Counted from the stretch's first letter, positions 34,665 to 47,857 are shown. The stretch is 64,000 nt of DNA from Polyporus tsugae (GCA_024305745.1 JAHRBS010000002.1:744001-808000), one strand, 5' to 3'. The notes: generated from the sequence alone by a model not told the origin. A program made the numbers and translations.

Positions 34665-37470
34665 ATGGCGCGCGGGCTCTCTACGCTGCTGTCGTCCCTG
34701 GAGCCGTGCACGGTTGCGCCAGCAAATGTTACGATTGGGCATGTGTGAGTGTTCTTGCCTTTGTCTTCGTTGTGGGCGGCTGCGGTGGTTGGGGACGGGA
34801 GGTGCTGTTGCTTTGGGTTACGCGAAAGACTATATCCGGCACGACACGCAGGGGTTTGGATCCTTGGATCCGGCATCTATGCGGTCGTTGACCCGACGTT
34901 GGCTAGGACAGTGTTGCCATTCCACGGGTTTGCGTTTCCAACGGTCATCCTTGCATGGTGGCCTTTGGCGACCGACCGATGGATGCTGCATCGAAGGCTA
35001 CGTAATACTTGATGCTGCTTCAGGTCCAATGTGGGAGCAGGCGTCGCTTCGCTGCATGGTATGTGCTTCCCACTGATTGGGGTCTGAATGTTTTATGCTA
35101 TAGTCTGGGATGTGCGATTGAGCTATGTCTGTTATGGCAAATATGCACTGCATCCGCTGGATTCTCCCGCAGGATCACGAAACCGGGTCCCTTGCTGGGT
35201 ATGACAATCATGGTAAATCGGAGCTGCCGTCGTCGAGGAACGAATTCATGCAGTTTGTCAACCATTTTGCTCAAGACACATGCGCTGCTCGTCTTCATCG
35301 TCGAATGATTGTGAACACGTTGTCCTTGTCCTTTTGTGTTGTATATTCTACGAATGGCGGGGAAGCTCACTGCAGGCTTCGCTTAACAGACAACTGAGGG
35401 ACGTAGCTATTTGTCCTCATGAGAAGGGCATCGTTAGCTATGCGCGCAACTATTCGATTGTCGAACACGATCTCATCACGCCGAACGCAGTACGTATCCC
35501 TCCGCTGGTCCGCGAAGGCCGCCGATGTTCACGTTATATACCAGTCTCCACGGCGACTGGCCGATTTATCCTTCACACCAAACACCCTTTCCGCCCTGAT
35601 CTTACCCGACACCAACGACACCCTACTGGCGGCTGGCGGCCAGGAGGCCGAACTTCATCTTTCCTATTACCAATCCTCCAACACCTCAACGTCAGCATCA
35701 TCATCTCGCTCGACCCGTAGCTGTTCGCGCGGATTTGGGCGGCGGTTATGGGAAAGCAAGTATATCCTCGACCGAGGTTCGATCAACAATTCCGTCATGC
35801 TCACTTCCATGAGCTTCTCGCGCTCGCACCAGAGCGCCGCGGAACCGCGCATTGTTGTCAGTAACAACGACCGGACGGTCAAGTTCTTCGACATCGCGAT
35901 CCGTAGCGGGAAGGTTGTCGATGATTACGAACCCCGGCTCCTCGACATCGGTCAGCTGGACCTCGAGGTGCCTGTAAATCACTGTGCGCTTCTGTCTCCT
36001 TCTGTTGCGTTGCGATCTGTTTTGCGCTGACAATGCGTGGACAGCTTCCATATCTCCTGATGGACGAACACTTCTGTGTGTCGGGGACTCGCCCGATGTC
36101 TACCTCTACAGAATCACAGGAGGCTCACGGATTACGTTCTCGCCCATTGCCACGCTATCCCTATCATCATACATTCAACACTCGCACGAAGCTACGAGCG
36201 GTTTGTCACAAGTATCTTCTATTCCGGCGTCCTTCTCGACCGCTTTCTCCGCCGATGGATCGAAGTTTGCCGTTGCATCTCAAGAAGGTGTTGTGGTCGT
36301 TTGGGACGTCAGAAGTACGAAGCCGCTCAAGGTCTTCAATACGGATAAGTCCCGAACAACACTGTCCGGTCGGGTAGCCACCGGGGCTGCGAGTGGATGG
36401 ATGTATGACGCGCCGTGGGACTGGGCGCGCGGAGGTGCGCGAGCCCCTGGTTGGGGTGTGCGAAGTGTCAAGTTTAGTCCGCCTGGCGTGGGCCGGGAGG
36501 TGATGACTTTCACAGAGGTATGTCAGGTGTATGCTCAACGTGGACCCACATGGGAATGCTAATTGCGGTGTCTACTCTCCAGCACACCTCACTATTGCAC
36601 GTCGTGGATGCGCGCACATTCGAAACGGAGGAGATCGTCCGGATGCCCAGCTTTGAATCACCAACCATGTATCACCCACCGTCTGCGACCCGCCCACGCT
36701 CAACGTCACCCGCCCCTCGATCATCACGCTCACCATCAACTTCGGATCCCCTCGCGCCTCCACGCATCGTCCTCTTCAGCGGTGCGCTCGAGGACACGTT
36801 CCGGATACCTTCATCCGACACGCCAGCTACCTGGCGAGCGTCGCGCCGGACACGTCGTCCGGCCGGCAGCAGAGATGAACTCTCGCCAGACGAAGATCCA
36901 GATAGCATCGTGGTCATCCCACCACTCGGCGACCGCGAAGTCGAGAATGACGTCAGGCGGCTGCTCGGCCACCACGGCGTGCGCTCACGCACAAGCGTCC
37001 TGGACCCTGAGACCGACCCACGCGAGCCGCTCGAGAGCGGCGGGGAAGGCGCACGTGACCGCGACCGCGATGGCGACGAGATGGACGTGGACGAGCTTGA
37101 GAGCGATTGCGTGTCTTCCCACGGGCCGTCTCGCTCTGGTTCCCCGACGCCAGCGTCCCAATTGTCCTCGCAGTCGTCCGGGGCTCGCCCGCTCGAGCTC
37201 CTGCGCTCGCGCCCGACGCTCCTTGCGCGGCGCGAGAGCTCAGGGCCGTACGGGTCGCGGTGGGGCGTGTCGTCGTCCGCACGCAGGCACCGGAGGGGGA
37301 CTGGCCAGACGCGCGATCAGCGGGGCGAGGACGAGGAAGAGCAGGACCTTGCTGGGATGTGCTTCGACCCCACGGGCACGTTCGTGTACGTCGCGAGCGT
37401 CAAGGGCGTCGCCGAATGGAGGGTGCGGGGCGCAGAGCAGCGGTGGTGGACCGAGCCCCAGTGGGCGTGA
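34665..37470 (+). CDS. WD40-repeat protein with C-terminal DUF2415 motif
   Basis: This is a fungal protein family of unknown function with a degenerate beta-propeller. Exon 1 (34665-34744) encodes MARGLSTLLSSLEP through VTIGH. It joins, across an unusually long intron to 35389, to VQLRDVAICPHEKGIVSYAR, in exact phase. Repeats visible in order are LADLSFTPNTLSALILP, MLTSMSFSRSHQSAAEPRIV, VNHSSISPDGRTLLCVGDSP, FSADGSKFAVASQEGVVVVWD and VRSVKFSPPG. A low-complexity acidic and Ser/Arg insertion of about 180 residues is followed by the DUF2415 blade DLAGMCFDPTGTFVYVAS. Further introns near 35490-35549, 35981-36044 and 36518-36581 are of normal length. The stop is TGA at 37468-37470. The function is unknown. 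The propeller suggests a scaffold role. Confidence 0.85.
34745..35389 (+). other. Long first intron (645 bp) of the DUF2415 gene
   Basis: The donor is CATGT|GTGAGT and the acceptor cttaacag|ACAACTG, preceded by a good branch-like gcttaac. It joins H to V-Q-L-R-D in phase 2 and restores a protein sequence with family character. Other introns in the window are mostly 40-130 bp. The intron interior has no recognised element. It includes short frames and an imperfect ggatccttggatcc palindrome at about 34858-34871. Confidence 0.65.
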
Positions 37471-38471
37471 GTCCCCTTAGGGCCTGGTCCAGGTGATATA
37501 GAGGTTTGAAGGTGGGGCAAGTGGTACGATGCGCCTGCCTGTCCGTTTCGATCGCCCTTGGGGGGTCAGTACGATTTCCTTACTTATTCGCTTTTATCTT
37601 TGTCCCGTTCGCAGCATCGCAGCATCTTGGACTCTAGGTTCGCTCTCCGCCCCGCTTACACCCGCACCACCCTCGTCTACATCTGTCGTCATCTCCATCT
37701 CCTCATCTCCTCATCCCCTCCCCATCGTCCACTGTATCCTCTTATTGTCCTCGGTCCGTTGTCCATGGCTACACCCTCCCCACTGTCCATTATTCACTAT
37801 CTCGATCAATCATTCTATGTAACACTAGTAACACGCACTGTACCCGTACACCTGCATCTCCCCGCCGCTCTCAGGTTTTCGCTCTTCGTCCATTAGCTTG
37901 CTTCTTGATCATTTTACCACCCACTCTCAAAGCTTGGGCGTGGAGTACTACTCGTTCCTCGGAACACACGGCTTGGAGCTGTAATATAGTGGATGTATTA
38001 CCTATTCAACCGGTGGTCTGACAACGTCGCGAGCGAGCACAGCCGGAATTGTCGAATTGGTAGTGAAAGGCGAGACTACGTATACTGTAAGGCCCGGAAC
38101 AAGAACTTTCTGCCAACATATATATTACATTATTCGGAATCGTGCATCCAGTCCCATTGGCGGACATTCTAGCTATGCGCCTTCCCGGCGAGCAATGCAT
38201 GTCCTCAGCCGGGCCCTCTCTGTAATTACGGAACCTCTTGGGTACAACCAAGTTACTATCGCCAGTTGGCCGCGTGCCGGGCGGAATTGCATACAACATA
38301 CAAGTGCTCCAAGTCGGAGTGCGGTTTTTCATGCAAAGAACAAGACAGTCAGTCATGTTGGGAGTAAAAGTACAGTACAACGTTACAACAAGCCGATAAC
38401 CTACAAGGCACTTCAACGATATTCGACAGCGACTCCAAAAACTATGGGAACGGGACGCCCTAGTGTGAAAT
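37471..38471. other. Convergent 3' spacer, 1 kb
   Basis: Lies between the ends of the DUF2415 gene and the RNA polymerase gene. The first half is C/T-rich, as expected of a 3' UTR. No gene or repeat is seen. Confidence 0.5.
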
Positions 38472-41400
38472 TCACGTTTGCTCACTGGTACCCGACGTCC
38501 CGGACCTATTATCTGAGGTCGAGCTCCGTTTCTCCAGCTTCTCCAGCATGTCACAGACCACGCCCAAACCGATTAGCGCAAAGCTTTGCGCACCGAAGAC
38601 GGTCCTGTTCCGCATGCCGAAGTCCCACGCGGCCCAGGCTTTCTCGAGCGCGGTAAGCAGCTCCTCGTCCGACGCCGTCTCGTCCTTCTCGCGCTTCAGT
38701 GGCGCCCGGAGCCCGAGTCGCCGGTGCTTGACGTCGCGCACCAGCTGCGCCGCGTGCTCGCGCATCCGGTACGTCCTGTCTTTCTTCCACCTTCTCTGCG
38801 AGCACTTCGCCAGGATCGCGCCGATCGTCACCTCTTCCTCACGGAGGCGCACGTCCGTGTTTTCCGAGGGCGCGTGCGTCAGGCAGATGTAGCTCAGCTC
38901 GCGCGCGTAGTGGCGGAACAGCGGCTCAACCGCGGACACGCCCGCTACCGAGTTATTGAACCGTCCGAACTGCTGCTGGATGGCGGGGCGAAGGGCGGCG
39001 GAGATGGCGTCCGATAAGGGTAGTTCGTTGACGGGGTCCAGGGGGGCTCCGTTTGGGCATGACGAGGAGGGCGGGGTTATTGGCTTCACCGTGACTGCCC
39101 TGAACAGTGCACCGAGCGCGCGAGTGGACTCGTAGTAATCAGTCGGGTGGTAGTGGTCGTCCTCCGGCTGCCATGGATGAGTCCCAATGTCAATTCCCTC
39201 CTTCGAATGCCGACACGCATGAACATGTATGTACCTTCTTCCAGTCAGGTTTGGCGTAGATCAATCTCCGCGGCATGTTCTCGATGTTCACTGGCACGCC
39301 GTTTCTAGGATACTCCATTGCATGACTGCACATTTGTGCGAGGATCATGCAATCCAGGTTGAACGTGCCATCCTATACACCGGAATGAGAAGCTCTGGCT
39401 ACAGCAAAATTTGTGTCCTCACCTTTGATTGGTCTGATAACAGTCCATGCGCCAGCATTCAGTGCACTGTACATTATCTGAGACGAGACATACTTACCAG
39501 CCATGCGCATATGTATGTCCGCCACGAGACCCTATCAAACCATTGAGCACCATAAAGAAATAATAGTTAGAATGTGACAACGCACTACGACGTCGGACTG
39601 CATATACTCCATGAAGAAGTTACAAATATCATCGGCATTGCTCTCACGGTCTAGAAGCCGAGAGTTGACTCCCACATACGACGCGGGTTCTACCATATTG
39701 GTCGGAAGAAGCGTTGGATCTTTGATAATGAGGTATTCGTCGCTGGCGACAGGGGAGTGAGCTCATATATGTCATACGTAACAGAGGAGGGCTATCAGGT
39801 GCCGCATACCCATCAACATCCCCACCAGCCAGCATGGATGCTAGGGATCGATTGCCTTGCAAATGACCGTCAGTATCTATAGGCGAGCACTATCCCGCTT
39901 GTTTACCCACCAACAGAGGGCATGACAACTACATTCTTCAGGTTGCGGAAAAAGCAGAGTCTATTGTCCTCTGGAGGTTTCCCAATAGCATGCACTCGTT
40001 GTACTATCAGAACAGTCAGCAGCTTCCCAAATGTTTATCTGCCCAGATTATATGCGATATGCGAAATGCGAGTCCTTACCGTCCCCCGGATGTATATGCG
40101 GCGAGCGCGAGATGGCCACGACACCTGAGAACAGTGAGGTCAGAACATTTCCATTTCTACCTATACCATTTCGGCGGCGTGCCGAGCAAGTCTACCTTGT
40201 ATATATATGGGCTCGTCCATGTCTGGCTGCTGGACGCACGCTGTGGTATTCCAATACTTAGACACCTTTGTTGTACCAGAAGGAGTAGTATTGACACATA
40301 CCAAAGATTTCGCCTTTCTTCAGACACAACACATCCTCGGGATCGTGTCCAGCCGCAATATACGCCGGTCCTTCGTCAGCACATCCCACCAGCTGATACG
40401 CCTTCTGGATGGGAATTCGTGCGTCGTCCTTGATCTCGCGAAGGACGTGCGTCTGCGCGAACTCGATGAGCCGCCTGACGAATGCGCTATCCATGATAGT
40501 CTTTGCCGGAGGGCTCTCCCCTCCCATGCCCATACCCACATTTGAGAGGTGCTGCAGGATCCGCCGGAGCCCATAGACACCCCCGAGATCGTGATTGCCA
40601 AGGAACGCGATGGTGTTTGCTATGATATGTTTCGCGGTGCCGACGGTGGCTATGGCGCTTTCTTGTAGCGTCAAGAACGCTTCCTGGGAGACGCCGCAGT
40701 CCTCGAGGACAGCGATTAGAGGGCTTAAGGGGTGGGATATTGGCAACGGGATTTATCCAGTTCTCTGGGAATCAAACGACACTCACCGACAGAGCCTGGC
40801 GGGACCGGGTTTGATGAAAGCCTTCGCGATCTCGATCTCGGCCTCAGTCGCATTGTCGACAGCGAATTTCTTCATGGATTTGCGCAGGTTCATGCGGATC
40901 CCCTTGAGCTGCTCGTCGACCACGACGATCCCCTTGCAGCCTGCGGAAAGTTCAACGAAACAAACTTGCCTGAACGACATCTAGTAACTCCCACCGAGGA
41001 AACGGATCTGGAACTGTTGGGATGTTTACTTAATTTCAAGTAGAGCTCGAGACAGATCATAGCGGTACGTACAACCGATGGCTTCAAGATAAGCTTTCTC
41101 TTGTCGGGCCATGCCTCGCAGAGGACGTCCCAGATGCGGTCCCGCAACTCGACAGAGATGGTTCCTTGACCATCCGTGAACTCGTAGGGGTTGCTGCTAA
41201 GGTCTTCGACCCCCTCCGTCCACTGTCCGAATCGAATCTTGTAAGATGGATCTGTGCCGCTGAACGCCTGCGCGATCCCCGCGGCATACTTCGAAGGGTG
41301 CTTGATGCATGAGCTGAAGTCCCCAAGGCTATTGCGAACCTTCTCGGCGGTCATTAGCCCCTCCTCGTGATGCACGAAGTCCGACATGAACCAAGTGGTA

Positions 41401-43165
41401 TGTTCTCGCAGCCCGGACGTCGAGTAGCCGAGGAAGCGGAAGGTGCGGCCGGCAATCTCGAGACCCTGCTTGAGGATCTTGCCGAAGCGTTGTTCGATGA
41501 GAGAGCGGCCGTTCACCTTGTCCAGGAGATAAATGCATGCGAATGGAGGGAAGGGCGAGCGGTACGCACCTCGATCGGCCAGCGAAAGGACATGCGATTC
41601 TCCTCCCGAAACTCGACGCGGATGAAGTTGTCGCGGTATTCGTAGTATTTGCGGATCACTCGGTTGCTTTGGATGTCGTACGGCCCCTCGAGAAGGACCC
41701 GTGTGGGGGTAACGATCGCGTGAGCACACTGAACGGAACCCTTTGTGCGCTGAGAGTCATCCGCATCTGTAATGGAGGCCACTGCGTCAACCTGCTCATC
41801 CCTGAGGGCGGCCTTGAAACACTCTCCAACTGTCTCGCCATTGCTCTTGGAATGGAGTTTCGCGGAGAACCGGCGCAGGAAGCCAGCAGCAAACTCCGTG
41901 CCGCCCACCAGGACCAACGTGGAGACAGAGCCGCATATTGCGAGCAGATTGTCTGTGAGCGGGAGTCCGCTTCGAAGCAGGGCTTCTAGCTGATAGCGGA
42001 CGGGCCAATCGTAGCCCATGATCTACTGACGAAAAGTGTTCAGCCTGTCGGGAAGGAAGAAACCGCACGTGACGGCGTTCATCAGGATGTTTGAGGGGGG
42101 CAGAATATCAGCCTCCTCGCACAGTCTCCTGAAATCGCCATGAGCACGCCGGTTACTCAGGATGAGTCGAACTTGGTAAGCGTAAGGGGCGACAGACTCG
42201 TGGTGGCCTCCGAGGTGAGGCAACCGTTCACGGAAGTTCCGAGCATCCCTGCGCCTGTCGCCTGAATACGCTCGGTGCCTGGGTTGGCGTTCGAAGCGAG
42301 GCGGTTGCCACAGCTCGAGGCATACACCTGGGTGGAGGCAACGCATCTCAAGGAAAGATAAACGTCAAGGGGGCCCATTAGTACTCACAACACTGGCCAT
42401 TCGAATCGGACCCGCAGGCAGTCATCTTGATATTCTGGAGGTCGATGGCAATGTGCTCCACCTTGTCCTCGCGGACGTAGCCTCCCATCTGTGTAAAACG
42501 ATGTTTCAGCCCCGTACGCTTTGATCCTCAAATGAACTACTCGCACCTCGACCCGGAGGGCCTCGTGAGGGTAGTCTAATGACAGCTCCACAGAGAACAT
42601 GCCATTCCTCCGGATCTCGAACTCGTTCGAGAAGCACCTGCGTGCTGTCGTAGTGTCCCCCGGTCGATGGTAGTAAATGCCGAACTGGATAGCATCAATG
42701 TTGATACGCATCTGTCTTATTCGTTTGAGCTTCTCCTCCCGTTTTGCCTGCTCTTTCGGATCGAGGTAGGGCGTCCTTTTAAGGGCTTCAACAAGTCCCC
42801 ACCTCACCCTTTCCTGGCTTTTCCCAAACCACAACTTACGATTGTTGACGTATACCCCGTTGCCCCGTGTAGTCACCCACTTGTAGAATATCTCTCCGGT
42901 GACCTTGTCGGGCAATGTAAGGATGCCTCGCCCGTTGTTTTGGAGGCCGTCATTGCTCGGCTCGAGCGTAACCTCGAAGTTACTGGGGCCAACATCGAGG
43001 TCAGTGGTTACCTTGGACTCGCTATCGATCATACACTCACATGAGGCGGGCCTGGTGAGGGCGCGAATTCGAGAAATGGGGATTGTGGTGAAGAATTTGG
43101 CCGAAAGCCTCCTTTACCTTCCATCGGGTTGCATTGGGGGGAATGGAGTCGATTTGAATGTTCAT
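38472..43165 (-). CDS. RNA-dependent RNA polymerase (QDE-1/RdRP family)
   Basis: The enzyme copies single-stranded or aberrant RNA into double-stranded RNA for Dicer, the amplifying step of quelling and RNAi. I place the start at the ATG ending at 43165 (MNIQIDSIPPNATRWKVKEA). This exon ends in phase 2 and joins across an intron at 42983-43040 to INFEVTLEPSND, then GRGILTLPDKVTGEIFYKW. The family core follows in order: REHTTWFMSDF, KYAAGIAQAFSGT, FTDGQGTISVELRDRIWD, CKGIVVVDEQLKGIRMNLRKSMKKF, ARIPIQKAYQLVGCADEG, and the catalytic loop LAGGDVDG|DEYLIIKDPT with the metal-binding aspartates intact. The loop is split by an intron at 39743-39809. The C-terminal part has NIENMPRRLIYAKPDWKK and WAAWDFGMRNRTVFGAQSF. 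About 20 introns are needed, and no frame break was found. It runs to roughly 1,200 residues and appears functional. Confidence 0.92.
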
Positions 43166-44172
43166 GCTGCGGTGACAAAAAACGAAGGGGGTGGACTGAG
43201 TAGCACTCCAAACGGACGATTGTCTTATATGACGGTGCTACGGCTGGTTGGTGTGCGAAGGGTGATTCAAAGGTGCCCCAAAGCGGGTTTGGCGTTTGTC
43301 CCTGGAATGCATCATCAGCGTATCAGAGCGTGTTGGGCGCTGCAGCGCTGCCCATGGGTATGTTGTGAAGCCATCGGTGCTTCCACGGATAGTGCTGCGG
43401 CGATGATAAATGCACGAAGAGCAGCACAAGGAACGGAACGTCCGCCTCAGGAGTGACTTTTAGATGTCGAAGCAGAGAGCGAAGGTTCGGCTGCAGTTGT
43501 CTGGGCCGAGTCTCCGAGTGCCAGTTGCGACCTTTGCACTGAAAGATGCAAGATACGGATTGCAGGCCACAACCAAACCATGGGCTGCGGGCCAGGGGAA
43601 AACGACGATCCACGAATGAATCAAAACGTACTCAGTATATTTGAACGACCCTCTGTCAACATTAAAGCCATAAAATGCCCCCAACTGCTCAGTGTCTTCG
43701 GCCGGTCAGGCTAGCAGATTCGACGCCCCGCATTTGAAAAATTGCCGCGAACACTTGGGAGCTCTATCTGGGGAATATATGCACAGTACCTGTAAAAGAA
43801 ACGTTGGATCAGAGTCGCTATATATACCTTGAGTTTGAAGTCGAGGGCGGCGACAATTGGTGATCAACATGCCACTGCCACAATCTCGACTGTAGTCATC
43901 GTACAACTCGGCGACGTACCACTGGCGTTGAACAAGGCCCAAAACCATCGTGTTGGCTCCTGTGGGAACCTGAGCGGGGAGGACTGAGAACTGATTGTTG
44001 CAAGGCGCGCCAACGCGTCTGGGCGTCAAGTTCGCGCTCACGTGATGTATTCCCGGTCGGTAAGTGAGCGGGGCCGCGCGGTTTAGCGGTCGGCTAATTG
44101 ACGTTGAACCATAACGTCGACCATCATCGACATCCCTTCCCTCGCCTCACGACCCTCACGACCCTCCCAACG
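43166..44172. other. Divergent intergenic region, 1 kb
   Basis: Promoter region shared by the RNA polymerase gene (-) and a disordered-protein gene (+). Minus-strand frames at 43706-44041 start with GTG only and show no motif, so I do not call a gene. Confidence 0.45.
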
Positions 44173-46191
44173 ATGGCCAAACCCCGCGATAGCGTCCTCT
44201 ACCTGTTCGATCCCCTCCAGTCTCCCACTACTCCTCGCAGGGACTCATCTTCCTCGGAGCTCAGTGCGTCAGACAAGGAAAACGATGTTCCACCTGGAGA
44301 TGTTACCCTGTTTTTCGATCGCATGTATGCCGTTCCCAAGCAGCAGCATGTTCAAGTCTTCACTCCAAAGGGTAAGCTCATCGACGTCGGAGACACCCCT
44401 ACCCCTTCGGAGCAGCTTTGGGATGGGTCGGATGGTAGCGATGCGGATGGCGAGCAGTCGGAAAGCGACGTTGAGGGTGGTGGCGTTTTCTCACCACCCA
44501 GGAGACCATTCGCCGAGCTCGACGTCGACCACACACCACGGCCGCTAGAGAGCGATCACCGATTCAAGGCACCGGCATTCGGCATCGCACCCTCACCCTC
44601 CCAAGATTCCAAGCCACTTCTTCCTGCCTTGTTTGTTCCTGCGCCACAGACCTCACCGCTCGCCGATGTCGTCAACTCCATCAACTTCTCCTCCGTATCT
44701 CTTTCCCAGGAATCCACGCCCACCGATCCATACCCCAACTACGTCCAGGAGGCAGAGTATTCCAGGAGCGGCAGTCCTTCATCCCCGTTCCCCGAAATTA
44801 ATGTTTGCGCTCCTGAGACGCCCAACATGGAACAGTTTGACGTCCCCAGAGACCACGAGCATGCTGGCAGCTCCACCATGGTTCCCCCTTCTCACCTCCG
44901 ACCAACCTCCCGCCTCACCCAGCTCCCGCCCGATGACCCACGCCGAACCTCGGTCGACTTGTACTCGTCCTTCCACTTCCAGATGCAGTCGGAAGAGATG
45001 TCCTTCGACTTGCTCAACGACAAGATTTCATTCTTCGGCCATGGTCAGGATTCGTTCTGGGCTGCTGGAGACGATGCTATGGAGTTCGAGGAGATGGGCC
45101 TCCCACCAGCTCTAAAGGCAAAGGTCGACAAACTCATCTACTTCACTGAACCTCATACCGAGCACTCCGAGCACGCGATCAGCCCACCTGTCAAGACGGT
45201 TCAGGTAGTGGAGAAGCTCTCCGTCATGTCCCCGACAACGGAGATTGCAATGAACATCCCGCTCCCTCTTTCTCCAACTCTTTCAGCGCCCCCGTCACGC
45301 CACAGTGAGTAACCCTCGTATAGTTCTTACGACCCACGACCCACTAAGATATTTCTAGCTACTCCCTCTCGGCTGTCACCGCCCTCGTTCGATGAGCCGC
45401 CTTCACCCCCAACCTCCCCCATCGTTCCTGACGAGCCATCGCTCCTGCTCGAGTCAGAGCCTCTCCCACCGCCGGTCGTACAGCCAGCTCAGGTTGTCCC
45501 CGCGCTGCGCATCACAAAGAAGACGTTCAAGATGGCAGGACACCAGAGCACGGCAACCGTGCCGTTGAGGGCCCCCGTGGGCGTCCAACCTATCGAGAAG
45601 CGAGAACTAGTCGCGAAGAGACGGATCTCGTTCGCCAGGCCTACCCCAGCTTCCGTGGCCGCACCTCAGCCAACCCGTCCTGTCATCCGTGGCGTGCAGC
45701 GTCCGCCGCTTGGCATGGCTGCGGGCGGTGTCGTCATCGGCCTTCCGCCTCAAGGCTCCAACTCTAGCTCCTCGTCGAGCTCCACCTCTGCAGGTGTGCC
45801 CGCCACTCGTACTGTGGAGAGCATGGGCCTAGCGTCTGCGTCTCGCTTCGCTGGCATCCAGCGGCCTAACCTCGCAGCGAAGGAGAGAGCTGCTCCGAGG
45901 AGCACGAGCGGCGCCGCGCGCCCTGTGGGTGCTAAGGCGGCACCCGCAACGAAGGCGACCTCTGGCACCATGCGCACGGCATCGGTGGGTAAGGCTGTTG
46001 CGGGTGTAGGCGTCCTGCGTCCTCCATCGCGGATCGTCGCTCCTGGTGGTGGATCCGCCCTTCCCAAGCCTGCGTCGAGGCTGCCTGGGCTTACGAGGAC
46101 GACCAGCATGAGCTCGGCTGCGGCCGGGAGCAGTGCTGCAGCAAGCCGCGCGAGGTCGTCGACAGTGTCTCGCGCGACGGGGAGGTCCTAA
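44173..46191 (+). CDS. Disordered protein of unknown function
   Basis: I do not recognise this protein. Two exons (44173 to about 45302, and about 45359 to 46191) give about 650 residues, with one intron near 45303-45358. The start MAKPRDSVLYLFDPLQSP is chosen over an upstream in-frame ATG at 44098 because the intervening residues look like translated leader. The N-terminal two thirds is acidic and rich in Ser and Pro with many S/T-P sites (SPTTPRR, FSPPRRPF, LSPTLSAP), suggesting phosphorylation by proline-directed kinases. A more ordered patch is MSFDLLNDKISFFGHGQDSFW. The C-terminal third is basic, rich in Ala, Ser, Arg and Pro (KRRISFARPTPAS, RPPSRIVAPGG), and could bind nucleic acid or microtubules. 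No domain is visible, and the function remains open. Confidence 0.72.
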
Positions 46192-47857
46192 GGCTGTAGG
46201 GATGGTGGCGCTGAACCGAATCTGATCTGATTCTGAACCTTGAATATTTCGAAATTTGCTCTCTGGTCTCTCTCCTCGTTTCGTTGCATCTTGTGCTGCA
46301 TTGCATTAATAGCATCGCTCTTCGGCTCTACTTTCCTCGCTATCGCATCGCCCTACATACAATGACAATGTCCCGCACCATCATCACCTTGCCATCCCAC
46401 CAATATCACGTTATGCATAGCGCTCTCACTACACCCACGTCGTATCTCACAAATTTATGTTTATGATTACCAACTACCAATCACTGACTGCTGTGATCTC
46501 CGCCGACCCTACATCATCCACGTACAGACACTTGAGGAATCAGGATACGCACATAGGCATTGCACCCCGGGTCCGGAATTACGTCATCTATTTACTGTCA
46601 ATTGCAACGTTGGTTTGCTGCTTTCGAGGCTCCTGTTCGCTTGTCTTTTTGAAGAGATCGACGTCGACGTCGACCTGTACTCCTACCATACAACCGTCCA
46701 TGGTCATACATGTCGCTAACACATTTGCATGCTTCGGTGAGATTTTTTTGTGCGCTGTACCCCTATTATCGAGTCCTCACCGAGATCGTTGAACCTGGTG
46801 GTTTAGCTCGCGATAGCTCGGCCCAGTTCGAACCTCGAAGTACTGTAACGGTCGCATGACGACTCGGACGTGGCCGTGGCAATTGCGAGCTTTTCCTCAA
46901 ACTCTTGCAAGCTTGCTGAAGTGTAGACCGACGTAATGGTCTTGCGAAGCCTGAAGAGTTAATGTCATCTTCGATTTCAAACGTCTGAGAGGTGCAGGTT
47001 CCTTCGTCACTCTGTCTACTCGCCACGTCCGACGTTATGGGCATTGGGACTGTCGTGCTCGCGACCGCCGCTGATAATCGTAACAGCAAAGAGTTGCTTG
47101 TAAGTAATCTCCTCGGAGTTCCCACCCGTTCTGGAGTTCTATGCCGTGCACGGGGAGAAACTCGCCGGAACCTCGCCAGCGCTCACAAACCGGCAAAGAT
47201 ACATACATTCATGATCGATATCCCGGTGATGAATATCGCAACGCCGCCGCCACCACATGGGTGAGCGCGCTGCACCTCGATTCCGCTGGGTCCGAGGGAG
47301 GTCGGAGGCACCGCTGAAAGTACCAATTTGGTACCAATGCTGCCATCAACTGGTCCGCGGCCGGCTGGCCACTGCTTGGTCTTGCCGTACGCGTCGGTTT
47401 CGGATGCGTCAGCCTGAGCGCCTTGGTAAGTTACTATTAGCATATCGTTAACATGGATGGCTCGACGTCAACACACGTACCGGGACAGGTCGACCGTCGG
47501 ACTCTACTTAGTGTCCCAGTAATGGTGTACCCTAAGCTTCAGTCAATGGCTTCTGTTCTGGGTGACAAATGGTAAGTCAGCAAACTACTATAGTTACGAG
47601 TCAACAACGCATCAGTGTTTGAGTTTAGGCACCGCCGGTCCCTCGGCTTGGCAATTTGAGCGTATCCTCCATCTGCACAGTAAACCGCACTGCTGTTGGC
47701 CAGCCCGCGGCGCTCGTCCTCGCTTCCAAGGTAGCGAATACAATATAAAGCTGCAATGCACATGGGTGAGCACACACGCTGTCCAGTTTTCCTTTTCTCC
47801 CCGTCGACCGCCCGTTTTCTTTGCCTGTAACTTCGTCGGGCGGTCGCTGCTTTTGTG
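46192..47857. other. Intergenic, 1.67 kb; possible unrecognised minus-strand exons
   Basis: Spacer between two plus-strand genes. On the minus strand an ATG-initiated frame at 47183-47443 and an open frame at 46766-47125 could be exons of one small gene, with plausible donors and acceptors between them. No family motif was recognised, so it is not called. The last 120 bases are the promoter of the sedolisin gene. Confidence 0.4.
47744..47749 (+). promoter_or_regulatory. TATA-like element of the sedolisin gene
   Basis: TATAAA lies 109 bases before the ATG at 47858, and a pyrimidine-rich stretch (ttttccttttctccccgtcg) lies between it and the start. The call is based on consensus and position. 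Confidence 0.5.
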
